A stretch of 64,000 nucleotides of DNA from an uncultured Algoriphagus sp. (GTDB taxonomy: Bacteria; Bacteroidota; Bacteroidia; Cytophagales; Cyclobacteriaceae): contig CAJBER010000051.1 of NCBI GenBank assembly GCA_903952135.1, positions 1-64,000 of the forward strand, written 5' to 3'. The position numbers and the translations under genes were made by a program. Below the pieces are notes generated by a model. The model saw nothing but the letters and a program-made list of their open reading frames with translations. It was not told the origin of the DNA and made no database searches. Below are positions 54,280 through 63,321 of the stretch, one piece after another; the stretch's first letter is position 1, and every line of letters starts with the position of its first letter.

Positions 54280-57183
54280 ATGAACAAGAAAAAACAAGAA
54301 CTGCCCATTAAACCACTGGTCGTTCTACTCCTTATCATTGCATTTCAATTGGTTACGGGCTTTGTATTTGCCCAGAATGGCACCATCCGTGGCGCCATTT
54401 TTGATGAATCCACCGGAGAGCCACTTTACGGGGTTTCGGTGTTGGTCAAAGAAACATCAACCGGTGCTGTCACCGATTTTGATGGAAAGTTTGAAATTCA
54501 ACTTGCTCCTGGAGCGTACACCCTTCAAATTTCGTACATCTCCTTTGCTACGGTCAACTTGACCGAGGTAGTAGTGGAGTCTGGAAAAGTGAATGTACTT
54601 TCCGATGTCCTCCTGAAGTCAGAGGAGTCAGAACTGGAGACCGTCACTGTCTCTGCTGCCGCTATTCGTACCACGGAATCCGCCTTGTTGTCGGTGAAGC
54701 GAAATGCACCCAATTTGCTAGATGGAATCTCCTCAGCGACCTTTCGTCAGATTGGCGATGGAGATGCTGCTTCTGCCGTGAAGCGTGTTACGGGGGTATC
54801 TATCGAAGGGGGTAAATACGTGTATGTACGTGGTTTGGGTGATCGTTACACCAAGACCGTATTGAATGGAGTGGATATTCCTGGTTTGGATCCAGACCGC
54901 AATACCATCCAAATGGATATTTTTCCGACGAATGTGATTGACAATATCGTGGTATCCAAGTCCTTTACTGCGGAGCTTCCAGCTGATTTTACAGGTGGGG
55001 TAGTAGATATTGAAACCAAAGATTTTCCTGAAGAGAAAACCTTCCGAGTAAGTATTTCTGGAGGGGTAAATCCTTCCATGCACTTCAACAAAAATTACTT
55101 GACTTACCAAGGAGGTAAGACTGACTGGTTGGGTTATGATGACGGTACTCGTGCCAATCCTACAGGCGGAAGAACCAATATTCCACAGTTTGCTGAAGTA
55201 ATCGGTAATCCAAACGGAGCCAAAGGACAAGAGTTTCAGCAGTTGCTGAGAGGCTTCAACAAAACCTTAGGCGCATCTACCCAAACTTCCATGATGGATT
55301 TTGGTTTGAGCCTTTCCTTCGGAAATCAAATTGCAAGACCAAAAGCAACTTGGGGTTACAATGCTGCCTTGACTTATAAAAATGATACGGAGTTTTATCA
55401 GGATGCGCAATTCAACTTGTTTGCCAAGCCAATCGATTCCAACCAAAATGAATTGGAGGCACTTCAAATCCAGTCAGGTAACTACGGAGTAAATAGTGTG
55501 CTTCTTGGAGGTATAGCAGGTATTGCCTTGAAAACAAAGGCTTCCAAATTCAAGCTCAACTTCCTTCATCTACAAAACGGAGAGACCAAATCGGGTATTT
55601 TCGATTACGAAAACTCCAACCTAGGTGCCAACTATGAAGCAAAGCAGTACAACTTAGAATATAGCCAGCGTGGACTTTCTAGCATCTTGCTATCTGGTAA
55701 TCACTTTTTGAACGGGAATGCATGGGAAATTAACTGGAAGTTAGCTCCCACACGTTCCACCATCGAAGATCCAGATATCCGCTTTACTCGATTCAGATTG
55801 CCAACCAATACCATCTCTCCAGAAGTAGGTTTGCCTGCACGTATCTGGAGAAACTTGGAAGAAAACAACTTGGTAGGTAAGTTGGACCTAACCAAAAACC
55901 TGAGCCTTTGGAATCAAGATGCCAAGTTTAAATTTGGAGGATCCTACACCTATAAAGAACGTGATTTTGAAATCCAGTCCTTCCAATTTCCAACGGGAAC
56001 AACTCCGCTAGATGGTAATCCTAATTCCGTATTGAAGGAAAGCAACTTGTTTTCTGCTACCAATAGAAATGGGGTTCGTTATAACCCAGATTTTATTCCA
56101 AACAACCCGAATAAATTCCAGTCTAACCTAACCAACATGGGTGGGTATGCAAGCGTAGAAGCTAATCCACTGCCTAAATTGAAATCTATCGTAGGCCTTC
56201 GTGTAGAGAAGTATACGCAATACTATTCTGGTACCAACCAAAATGCATCTATTGTATTTGATCAAGAGCAGGTATTGGATGATTTGGATTTCTTCCCAAC
56301 CTTGAATTTGGTGTTGGCATTGAAAGAAACTCAAAACCTTCGTTTTTCTGCTGCAAGAACCATCGCGCGTCCTTCTTTTAAGGAACTCTCTTTTGCAGAA
56401 ATCATTGATCCCATCACAGGTAGAACTTTTGTAGGAGGTTTGTTCCAAGAAACAACCAATGGGGGTACAGAAATCCTTTGGGATGGTAATTTGCAATCTA
56501 CCCGCATCAACAACTTTGACGTACGTTGGGAAATGTTCCAGCCTAAAGGTGAAACCTGGTCTGTAGGTGCATTCTACAAGACTTTTGAGAACCCGATTGA
56601 AATCGTACAATTCCTTTCTGACCCTGGATCCTTCCAGCCAAGAAACGTTGGAAATGGTACCGTGCTTGGTTTGGAATTGGAATTCAGAAAGTCTTTGAAA
56701 TTCATCAGCCCTAGCCTAGAAAAATTCCTTTGGACCAGCAACATCACCTTGACTGAGTCTCAAATCTCCATGTCTGCTACCGAGAAAAGATCTCGCCAAT
56801 TGACTGCTAGAGAGGGTCAAAAAATCGGTGACACGCGTGATATGGCGGGTCAGGCTCCGTACATTGTGAATACCGGAATTGCCTATTCTGATTATAGCAC
56901 AGGATGGGAAGCAGGGATCTACTACAACGTGCAGGGACCTACTTTGAATATGGTTGGTTTCGGTAACCGTACCGACACCTATGCAGTTCCTTTCAATTCC
57001 CTGAACTTGAATGTCAACAAGACCTTCGGTGCAGACGAGCGCATCCGTACCAGCTTGGGTGTACAAAACCTACTCAACGACAAGCGTGAATTTATCTTCA
57101 GTTCCTACGGTGCTCAAGACCAATTCTTCACTCAGCTTGCTCCAGGTATGCGTGTCAACTTTAGCGTAGGATTTTCTTTCTAA
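54280..57183 (+). CDS. TonB-dependent receptor with CarboxypepD_reg domain
   Basis: 967 residues. Signal peptide (VVLLLIIAFQLVTGFVFAQ), then a CarboxypepD_reg domain (IRGAIFDESTGEPLYGVSVLVKE, about residues 33-110), a plug (ISSATFRQIGDGDAASAVKRVTGVSIEGGKYVYVRGLGDRY) and a 22-strand barrel ending MRVNFSVGFSF. It imports a large ligand across the outer membrane with TonB energy. The upstream beta-helix lipoprotein is probably its ligand-capturing partner, though no SusD gene is present. The ligand cannot be told from sequence. Confidence 0.93.
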   Translation: MNKKKQELPIKPLVVLLLIIAFQLVTGFVFAQNGTIRGAIFDESTGEPLYGVSVLVKETSTGAVTDFDGKFEIQLAPGAYTLQISYISFATVNLTEVVVESGKVNVLSDVLLKSEESELETVTVSAAAIRTTESALLSVKRNAPNLLDGISSATFRQIGDGDAASAVKRVTGVSIEGGKYVYVRGLGDRYTKTVLNGVDIPGLDPDRNTIQMDIFPTNVIDNIVVSKSFTAELPADFTGGVVDIETKDFPEEKTFRVSISGGVNPSMHFNKNYLTYQGGKTDWLGYDDGTRANPTGGRTNIPQFAEVIGNPNGAKGQEFQQLLRGFNKTLGASTQTSMMDFGLSLSFGNQIARPKATWGYNAALTYKNDTEFYQDAQFNLFAKPIDSNQNELEALQIQSGNYGVNSVLLGGIAGIALKTKASKFKLNFLHLQNGETKSGIFDYENSNLGANYEAKQYNLEYSQRGLSSILLSGNHFLNGNAWEINWKLAPTRSTIEDPDIRFTRFRLPTNTISPEVGLPARIWRNLEENNLVGKLDLTKNLSLWNQDAKFKFGGSYTYKERDFEIQSFQFPTGTTPLDGNPNSVLKESNLFSATNRNGVRYNPDFIPNNPNKFQSNLTNMGGYASVEANPLPKLKSIVGLRVEKYTQYYSGTNQNASIVFDQEQVLDDLDFFPTLNLVLALKETQNLRFSAARTIARPSFKELSFAEIIDPITGRTFVGGLFQETTNGGTEILWDGNLQSTRINNFDVRWEMFQPKGETWSVGAFYKTFENPIEIVQFLSDPGSFQPRNVGNGTVLGLELEFRKSLKFISPSLEKFLWTSNITLTESQISMSATEKRSRQLTAREGQKIGDTRDMAGQAPYIVNTGIAYSDYSTGWEAGIYYNVQGPTLNMVGFGNRTDTYAVPFNSLNLNVNKTFGADERIRTSLGVQNLLNDKREFIFSSYGAQDQFFTQLAPGMRVNFSVGFSF

Positions 57184-57202
57184 GCTCGATAGACCAAATT
57201 TG

Positions 57203-57229
57203 AAAGCCACCTTCGGGTGGCTTTTTTTA
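57203..57229 (+). terminator. Terminator of the TonB operon
   Basis: AAGCCACC-TTCG-GGTGGCTT hairpin with a stable UUCG tetraloop followed by seven T residues, about 20 bases after the receptor stop. Confidence 0.9.
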
Positions 57230-57284
57230 TGTCTAATCCGATGGAAGGAATGACTTTCCCCTTAAATTCGGTAATTTCCCAGCT

Positions 57285-57863
57285 ATGAAAAATACCAGCC
57301 TATTCCTTTTTGTTGCGATCCTATTTTTAGGGTGCCTTCCTCAAGTTTTTGCTCAAGATAAAGCTCCTTCCCAGCAGTTTTGGGAGACATTGTCTAGCCA
57401 TTGCGGAAAAAGCTATGCCGGCAAATTGGTATCCCCCGAGTCTGATCCCCGTTTTGCTGGTAAGTTGGTCATGCATGTGCGCAGTTGTGAGGATGGGCGC
57501 CTTCGGATTCCCTTTTTTGTGGGGGAGGATCTTTCCCGCACTTGGGTGCTGACGATGGATGAGCAGCAGTTGATCCAACTCAAGCACGACCACCGGCATG
57601 CCGATGGGTCTGAGGATGCGGTGACGCAGTATGGGGGTAAGGCTACGAATACGGGTTCCGCCAGCACGCAATTTTTCCCAGCAGACGCTTTTACTGCGGG
57701 CTTGCTTCCTGCTGCTGTAGGGAATGTCTGGTGGATTAGTATGGATGAAACCTCCTTTACCTACAACCTGAGAAGGCTTGGATCGGCTACGCTATTCTCG
57801 GTTCGATTTGACCTGACCAAGCCTATCGATACTCCCCCTGCTCCCTGGGGCTGGGTAGATTGA
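57285..57863 (+). CDS. Secreted protein of unknown function
   Basis: 192 residues with a signal peptide (LFLFVAILFLGCLPQVFAQ). The mature part is compact, with the two cysteines SSHCGKSYAGKL and VRSCEDGRL that may form a disulfide, and HDHRHADGSEDAVTQYGGKA, a possible metal or active-site loop. I do not recognise a named family. Its codon use is ordinary. Single gene between the TonB terminator and the repeat patch. Confidence 0.75.
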   Translation: MKNTSLFLFVAILFLGCLPQVFAQDKAPSQQFWETLSSHCGKSYAGKLVSPESDPRFAGKLVMHVRSCEDGRLRIPFFVGEDLSRTWVLTMDEQQLIQLKHDHRHADGSEDAVTQYGGKATNTGSASTQFFPADAFTAGLLPAAVGNVWWISMDETSFTYNLRRLGSATLFSVRFDLTKPIDTPPAPWGWVD

Positions 57864-57894
57864 TCCACTCGCTCTAGGCAGTCAAAAAAATAAT

Positions 57895-58198
57895 TCACTC
57901 AAAGCCGCAAATAAGGGAAGGCGCAAAGAACTTAAGTAAGCTCTTTGCGCCTTCTCTTCTTTGCGAGAAATAAAAATACTCACGCGAAGCCTTCCTGCCT
58001 GCGGTAGGCAGGCCTTGACGAAAACAAAAAGAAGTTATCGCGCAAAGGCGCCAAGACCTACCTGCGGAAGGCAGGCGCAAAGGGTTATTTCTTCGTGGCT
58101 TCCTTTCTTTGCGAGAGAAAAGGATAATTTCTCGCTAAGACACAAAGCCGCCAAGGATAGTATTTCTTTGAGCCTTCGCGGTTTGCGCGCAAATTTTT
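57895..58198. repeat. Intergenic repeat patch with palindromes
   Basis: About 300 bases without a gene. It contains a 13-bp hairpin (GAAGGCGCAAAGA / TCTTTGCGCCTTC, 57917-57954), two copies of a 19-bp palindrome CCTGCCTGCGGTAGGCAGG (57994-58012 exact; 58057-58075 with two changes), and several GCGCAAAGGCGCCAAG- and TTTGCGAGA-type units. This is the dispersed intergenic repeat seen in many Bacteroidota genomes. Overlapping ORF-track entries are low-complexity artefacts. Confidence 0.7.
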
Positions 58199-59293
58199 CT
58201 AACAGTATTGCTCGAGGAGCACATCCACGATGCGCTCGGCGGTCTTGCCATCCCAAAGCGGGATCCCCTGGTACTGTTTCCACTCTCCTCGGAGGATTTG
58301 ATCCAAGTAAGGCTTTAGGTTTTTGGGATCCGTGCCCACCAGCACATTCGTACCGAGGTGGATGGTCTCTGCGCGCTCCGTACTATCCCGTAGCGTAAGA
58401 CAAGGCACATTCATCACGGAGGCTTCTTCTGTCACTCCGCCTGAATCTGTAATGATTCCCTTGGCGTGCTGCACGAGATAGTTAAATTCCAAGTAGCCCA
58501 GTGGGCTGATCAAGTGGAGGTTTGGCGCTGCGATTCCCAAGCGCTCCAAGTTTTTGGCGGTTCGGGGGTGCACCGGGAAAATCAAAGGCAGCCCCGCGGT
58601 TCCATTCAAAATGGCCTCCATCAACTCCCGTAAGGAGTCTTCATTGTCCACATTGGCAGGTCGATGCAGGGTTACTACAAAGTATTCCTTGGGAACCAAT
58701 TCGTCAAAAGGGCTTTCTTGAGGCTTGGTGAAGCGAGGTTGCTGCGCGAGCAGCGTATCGATCATCGTATTGCCCACAAAGTGAATTTTTTCTTCCGGCA
58801 CGCCTGCAGCTCGCAAGTTGGTGTTGGCGATTTCGGAGGTGGTAAAAAAGTGATCCGTGATCGAGTCCGTCACCATGCGGTTGATTTCTTCGGGCATGCT
58901 CAGGTCACCGGAGCGGATGCCCGCTTCCACGTGTGCGACCTCGATTTGTAATTTTTTGGCCGCGATGGAGCAGGCAAGGGTGCTGGTCACATCTCCCACA
59001 ACCAATACCAAGTGTGGGCGATGGGCCATCAATTCCTGTTCAAAGGCCACTAGGATCGCAGCAGTTTGCTCGGCCTGTGTGCCTCCTCCTCCTCCCAAGT
59101 TGGCATCGGGCGCTGGGATATTCAACTGCTCAAAAAAGGCTCCAGACATGTTTTTGTCGTAATGCTGTCCCGTGTGCACGAGGCGAAATTCCACAGCAAC
59201 TCCTTCGCGCTGCTTCTTTTGCAAAGCATGAATCAGAGGAGCGATTTTCATGAAATTGGGCCGGGCACCGGCCACTAGCGTAAAAAGAGGCAT
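58199..59293 (-). CDS. wecB: UDP-N-acetylglucosamine 2-epimerase (non-hydrolysing)
   Basis: 364 residues. It converts UDP-GlcNAc to UDP-ManNAc for surface polysaccharides. Family motifs: LVAGARPNFMKIAPLI, HTGQHYD, VVGDVTSTLACSIAAKK, HVEAGIRSGDLSMPEEINRMVTD, HFVGNTMID, TLHRPANVDNEDSL and DSGGVTEEASVMNVP. Full length. Single minus-strand gene between the repeat patch and the lipoprotein/Wzi pair, so probably part of a dispersed surface glycan pathway. Confidence 0.95.
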   Translation of the reverse strand: MPLFTLVAGARPNFMKIAPLIHALQKKQREGVAVEFRLVHTGQHYDKNMSGAFFEQLNIPAPDANLGGGGGTQAEQTAAILVAFEQELMAHRPHLVLVVGDVTSTLACSIAAKKLQIEVAHVEAGIRSGDLSMPEEINRMVTDSITDHFFTTSEIANTNLRAAGVPEEKIHFVGNTMIDTLLAQQPRFTKPQESPFDELVPKEYFVVTLHRPANVDNEDSLRELMEAILNGTAGLPLIFPVHPRTAKNLERLGIAAPNLHLISPLGYLEFNYLVQHAKGIITDSGGVTEEASVMNVPCLTLRDSTERAETIHLGTNVLVGTDPKNLKPYLDQILRGEWKQYQGIPLWDGKTAERIVDVLLEQYC

Positions 59294-59499
59294 AGCGGAA
59301 TGGGTTGGAACAGTAAAAGTAACCGATAATCCCTTATTTTTTGAAAAAGCCAGGTGGAGACTGGTTTGATATATGAACAGCGGCCTACTTCTAGTTTGGA
59401 AAGGAGCAATTGAAACGGGAGAATGTCCTTCGTAAATTGGAAGAAATGCTTCGTTTTTTGTTTCTTTGTTTGATCAAATTTTTAATCAACCCCTACCCC

Positions 59500-60156
59500 A
59501 TGGGAAAGTTGCTGCGTAGCCTTCATCTTTTTGCTTTATTGCTGTTTCTCGGATTGACCTCCTGTGTAGAATCTGTTGAAAACCAAGTTCAAATCTACAA
59601 CAACAACTTTTCAAAATTGGATCTGGCCAACTTTGAAAATGGGCGTCTATTAATCTGGAGAAACGATACCATTGCAGGATGGTACCACAATGAGGAAGTA
59701 GCCGTTACGCTTTACGACTTGCCTGCGCACAACTATTTAAAGTTGACTGCAGAGATTTTTATTCACGACAGCTGGGACGGCAACTGGGACGATGGTTATT
59801 CTGGACCAGATTACTGGTTTATGGGAATCGATAGCACGGATGTCGTTCGCACTACCTTTTCGAACAGCCCTTGTGAATCTTCTTATTGCTTGTACCAGTC
59901 TTACCCTAATGAATTTTTCCGGCAGAATACCCCCAAAACTGGGGCGATAGAAACCAACCTGCCAAGCTTGTGCCTTGGAGGACAAACCACCACCAGCCGC
60001 TACCGAGTAGAGAAGCTCATTGAACATTCAAAGGTAGACTCCGTACGGTTTTTTATGCGGGATGAATTGAAGCAAACCAATAGCTATTCGCCCAAGTGTG
60101 ATGAGTCCTGGTCGATTGGGAAAATTTCCATTTTAGCCATTCAAACTAACTCCTGA
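59500..60156 (+). CDS. Lipoprotein of unknown function coupled to Wzi-like gene
   Basis: 218 residues. Lipoprotein signal (LLLFLGLTSC, cysteine 22), then a mature domain with many aromatic residues (HDSWDGNWDDGYSGPDYWFMGIDS, YNNNFSKLDLANFENGRLLIW) reminiscent of a carbohydrate-binding or jelly-roll fold, but without a family I can name. The ORF track begins 30 residues too early; ATG 59500 opens the signal peptide. Its TGA overlaps the next ATG (TGATG), so it is translationally coupled to the Wzi gene, which suggests joint work at the outer membrane. Confidence 0.75.
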   Translation: MGKLLRSLHLFALLLFLGLTSCVESVENQVQIYNNNFSKLDLANFENGRLLIWRNDTIAGWYHNEEVAVTLYDLPAHNYLKLTAEIFIHDSWDGNWDDGYSGPDYWFMGIDSTDVVRTTFSNSPCESSYCLYQSYPNEFFRQNTPKTGAIETNLPSLCLGGQTTTSRYRVEKLIEHSKVDSVRFFMRDELKQTNSYSPKCDESWSIGKISILAIQTNS

Positions 60157-61847
60157 TGCAACTACGACTACTACTAGCGGCGATTGGACTGTTTGGGATG
60201 CTATCATTCAGTCAGAGCACAAAGGCTCAAAGTATTGCTGTGGGCGCCCCTTCTTTGGAAGACTACCTGCGAAGATTGCAGTTGACCGGCAAGGTGGATT
60301 CGGCATCCTCATTTATGATTCGCCCGTTGATTCCTACGGCCGCTTTTGGTCTTGCTCATGGCTTTGACTTGGATGGAGGCTTGGTTAATCTGGACTCTTC
60401 CAGCTACCACCAACGTATCGGGAAGCGAGGCAAATTTTTGCTCCTTCCCGCACTTTACAAAAGTCAATTTACGTCCAACTACCCCTTTGCTACCAACGAT
60501 GGCGCCATGATTCCAAATCGTGGGTTGCAACAGGTATTTAGCTTGGGAGCTTTTGTAGAATGGTGGAAATTCAGTTTGCAGGTGCAGCCCGAACTGGTAA
60601 TGGCCCAAAACAAGGAGTTTATCGGTTTTCCCATTGAGCAGCAGTCCACCATCCTTTTCTATTACGAATACCTCAACCGAATTGACCTGCCTGAGCGCTT
60701 TGGGGATCGCGCATATCAAAAATTAGTTCCAGGACAATCCAGTTTCCGTCTGAACTTGGATGCGATTTCCTTGGGAATATCCACTGAAAATCTTTGGTGG
60801 GGACCTGGAAGACGAAATTCCTTGCTGATGGGAAATTCTGCCCCAGGCTTCCTGCACTACACGATGAATACGCGTCGACCAATTAAGTCTGCTATTGGTT
60901 CATTTGAAGGGCAAGTCATGACTGGAAGGCTGGAAGCATCCAATTTTCTACCTCCACATTCTGATTATAACTTTCAGCAGATGGATGTTTACTATCCAAA
61001 AAAGGAGGATGGTCAGCGTCAGCTTTCAGGGGTAATTTTCACCTACCAACCCAAGTGGGTACCTGGTTTATTTTTTGGCTATGGCTCCACCAATAATGTG
61101 TACCGCTCCGAAGTATCCGATTTAGAGGATGTGCTTCCGGTATTTAATGGAAGAAAAAAGAACCAACAGGTACTGGATACCATCCAATCCAAGCGGCAGC
61201 AGTTTAGTGCAGGCTTTTTCCGATGGATAGATCCCAAGGGGCGTTTTGAGTTTTATGGGGAATTCGGTACCCGTGACAACGACCGCCCTTTCATCGACTT
61301 CATCACTACCCCCGAATCAGGTAGGGCCTTTACCTTTGGATTTTCCCACTTGATGGACTTGAAAAAGGAAAATCGATTTTTGGAGCTGAGCTCCGAGATG
61401 ACCTTTTCTGGGCAGACGATCCGAGAAGATATCCGACAACTCCGAACCTGGTACATCCATGACCATGTGCGTCATGGCTACACCCATCGAGGGCAGATGC
61501 TTGGATTAGGGAATGGGCCTGCCAGCAACCAAATTTTTGCAGGCGTAGCCTGGATTGAGGGGATGAAAAAAATTGGGATAGAGCTGGAGCGTATCGAGTA
61601 CAACAATGATTTTTACTACTACCGTTACGAGGAAGTGAAGGATTTCCAAAACAAATACGTGGACCTGGTCTTCTCGCTTGCCCCGGAATGGAAATTTGGG
61701 AATGTGCTCCTTGCTGGCAAATTTCAATACGTGAATACCTTGAACTACAAATGGTACCTGGAAAACAAACCGGAAAAATGGTTTATTCCAGGCTATGACC
61801 GTACTAATTTTGTAGGGCAACTCTCAGTTACCTACCTATTTCGCTAA
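60156..61847 (+). CDS. Capsule assembly Wzi family outer-membrane protein
   Basis: 563 residues. Signal peptide (LLLAAIGLFGMLSFSQSTKAQ) and an outer-membrane beta-barrel of the Wzi type: QLTGKVDSASSFMIRPLIP, ISLGISTENLWWGPGRRNSLLMGNSAPGF, RPIKSAIGSFEGQVMTGRLEASNF. It ends with an aromatic terminal strand, VGQLSVTYLFR. Wzi holds capsular polysaccharide on the cell surface. Coupled to the lipoprotein upstream. Together with wecB it points to surface polysaccharide. Confidence 0.88.
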   Translation: MQLRLLLAAIGLFGMLSFSQSTKAQSIAVGAPSLEDYLRRLQLTGKVDSASSFMIRPLIPTAAFGLAHGFDLDGGLVNLDSSSYHQRIGKRGKFLLLPALYKSQFTSNYPFATNDGAMIPNRGLQQVFSLGAFVEWWKFSLQVQPELVMAQNKEFIGFPIEQQSTILFYYEYLNRIDLPERFGDRAYQKLVPGQSSFRLNLDAISLGISTENLWWGPGRRNSLLMGNSAPGFLHYTMNTRRPIKSAIGSFEGQVMTGRLEASNFLPPHSDYNFQQMDVYYPKKEDGQRQLSGVIFTYQPKWVPGLFFGYGSTNNVYRSEVSDLEDVLPVFNGRKKNQQVLDTIQSKRQQFSAGFFRWIDPKGRFEFYGEFGTRDNDRPFIDFITTPESGRAFTFGFSHLMDLKKENRFLELSSEMTFSGQTIREDIRQLRTWYIHDHVRHGYTHRGQMLGLGNGPASNQIFAGVAWIEGMKKIGIELERIEYNNDFYYYRYEEVKDFQNKYVDLVFSLAPEWKFGNVLLAGKFQYVNTLNYKWYLENKPEKWFIPGYDRTNFVGQLSVTYLFR

Positions 61848-61865
61848 TTCTAATTCGCTCTACCT

Positions 61866-62381
61866 ATGATTGCTACAACTAATATGGTCATCGCAGTTTC
61901 CTATACCCTGATGGTAGACGACGGGGAGACAGGGTTCCGTTGGTACGAAACGGTGACGGATGCCGATCCTTTTTACTTCCTTTTTGGGCACCACAACCTA
62001 CTTCCTGCTTTGGAAAAGGTCTTGGAGGGCAAATCGGTAGGGGATTCTTTTTCGGTACTTATTGGCTTTGAAGAGGGCTATGGCGATTACGATGATTCAA
62101 AAAGGGTCATCATCCCCAAAGCCAATTTTAAAGAAGATGGCAAAAAAAATAGAGACCTACTTCGCGTCGGAAACGTCATCCCCATGCAGGATGACAAGGG
62201 CAACCATCTCCGAGGAGAGGTGCTCAAGGTAGATTACATGGGCGTGCACTTAGATTTCAACTCCCCTTTGGCAGGCCTAGATCTTCAGTTTGAAGGAAAA
62301 ATCGTGAGCATCCGCGAAGCAGTCCCTGTGGAAATTGAGCATGGACATGTGCATGGTCCGGATGGACACCACCACCATTAA
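61866..62381 (+). CDS. SlyD-like FKBP-type peptidyl-prolyl isomerase
   Basis: 171 residues. FKBP fold with the IF (insert-in-flap) chaperone domain: VSYTLMVDDGETG, FGHHNLLPALEKVLEGKSVGDSFSVLI, the flap EEGYGDYDDSKRVIIPKANF and GMVHLDFNSPLAGLDLQFEG-type sequence. The tail HGHVHGPDGHHHH is histidine-rich, like the metal-binding tail of E. coli SlyD. It probably acts as a prolyl isomerase and nickel chaperone. An alternative ATG is at 61884. Confidence 0.9.
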   Translation: MIATTNMVIAVSYTLMVDDGETGFRWYETVTDADPFYFLFGHHNLLPALEKVLEGKSVGDSFSVLIGFEEGYGDYDDSKRVIIPKANFKEDGKKNRDLLRVGNVIPMQDDKGNHLRGEVLKVDYMGVHLDFNSPLAGLDLQFEGKIVSIREAVPVEIEHGHVHGPDGHHHH

Positions 62382-62408
62382 ATCTGCTTCTCCAATTTTT
62401 TTGAAAGA

Positions 62409-63221
62409 CTACTTTCGGATATCTACGCCGTAAGTATGGTAGGCAAGATCTATGCTTAGGTCTTTCAATCCTTCGATCCGTTCGGAAGGATAAAGCACCA
62501 AGGCTTTAGAAAGCAAGTCGATGGCTTGGCGGTATTCTTGCTGGTTGAAATGCACAATGGCCTCGTTGTAATGCTGCAAGCCTGCCAATTCGGACAAATT
62601 CACTTTTCGGAAGATGGTGTTATCGGAGGTATCTACTTTGGTGCCAGCAAGTCCTTCGTTGATGTTTCGTGCCACAGGCTTTCCCTCGTTGAGGTAAGCG
62701 CCCAGGTAGTCACTAACAGCCGAAGACGTAGTGATCATCCCACCCACAGGGAGGGTGCTTTCAAGAATAATCGTTTTCCCATCTAGGTATACCTGAATAA
62801 ACACATGGTAATCGGTTTCCACCACTTCGTAGGAATACCCATAGCGATCCAATAGGAGGCCGAGCGCTGCAGAGCCACTCACGCAGTCATAAGAACCGGT
62901 TTCTAATAGGTCAGCGAAGGAGGAATGTTGGGTGTAGTCTTTCAATAAGCGCTGGTGTGTTTTTTGAAAAATTACGCGGAGCAGGGAAAGTGAATCCAGT
63001 TTTTTGGAAGCTTTGGCATCCAATTCCAGTTGAAGGGCTTCCCAATTTGTGGGAGCAGGGGTCTTTTCAGTTTCATCTAAAAAGAGAAAAAATGACGCCG
63101 GTTGAACCGGTTGAATTTGTTCAGAAATGCCAGAAATAGCAGTCTGAGAGGCGTTTTCTTGGCTAAAGCCAAGGGATGCGACTCCTAGAGAGAAGAGCAA
63201 GAAAGGGAGTATTTTTTTCAT
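62409..63221 (-). CDS. Secreted transglutaminase-like protein with TPR-like C-terminus
   Basis: 270 residues with a signal peptide (ILPFLLFSLGVASLGFSQ). The central segment YDCVSGSAALGLLLDRYGYSYEVVETDYHVFIQVYLDGKTIILEST has a Cys-His arrangement like the transglutaminase-like fold. A tetratricopeptide-like repeat closes the protein (YNEAIVHFNQQEYRQAIDLLSKALVLYPS). Periplasmic peptidase or structural role is possible. No family name assigned. Single gene facing rlmH. Confidence 0.7.
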   Translation of the reverse strand: MKKILPFLLFSLGVASLGFSQENASQTAISGISEQIQPVQPASFFLFLDETEKTPAPTNWEALQLELDAKASKKLDSLSLLRVIFQKTHQRLLKDYTQHSSFADLLETGSYDCVSGSAALGLLLDRYGYSYEVVETDYHVFIQVYLDGKTIILESTLPVGGMITTSSAVSDYLGAYLNEGKPVARNINEGLAGTKVDTSDNTIFRKVNLSELAGLQHYNEAIVHFNQQEYRQAIDLLSKALVLYPSERIEGLKDLSIDLAYHTYGVDIRK

Positions 63222-63321
63222 AGTCCATCAAGCCAATGTTAACTGAATGGATGAAAGTTAACAATTTGTTAACATTGAACAATAAAAAGACTAAAAAATT
63301 AACATTGGGGTAATTTCAGTT

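Noticed and set aside
57895-58198. Possible CRISPR array
   Set aside because: Repeat units are unequal, unspaced and palindromic in different ways; there are no regular spacers or cas genes.
57961-58398. Plus-strand ORF through the repeat patch
   Set aside because: Built from palindromic repeat units and antisense wecB sequence.
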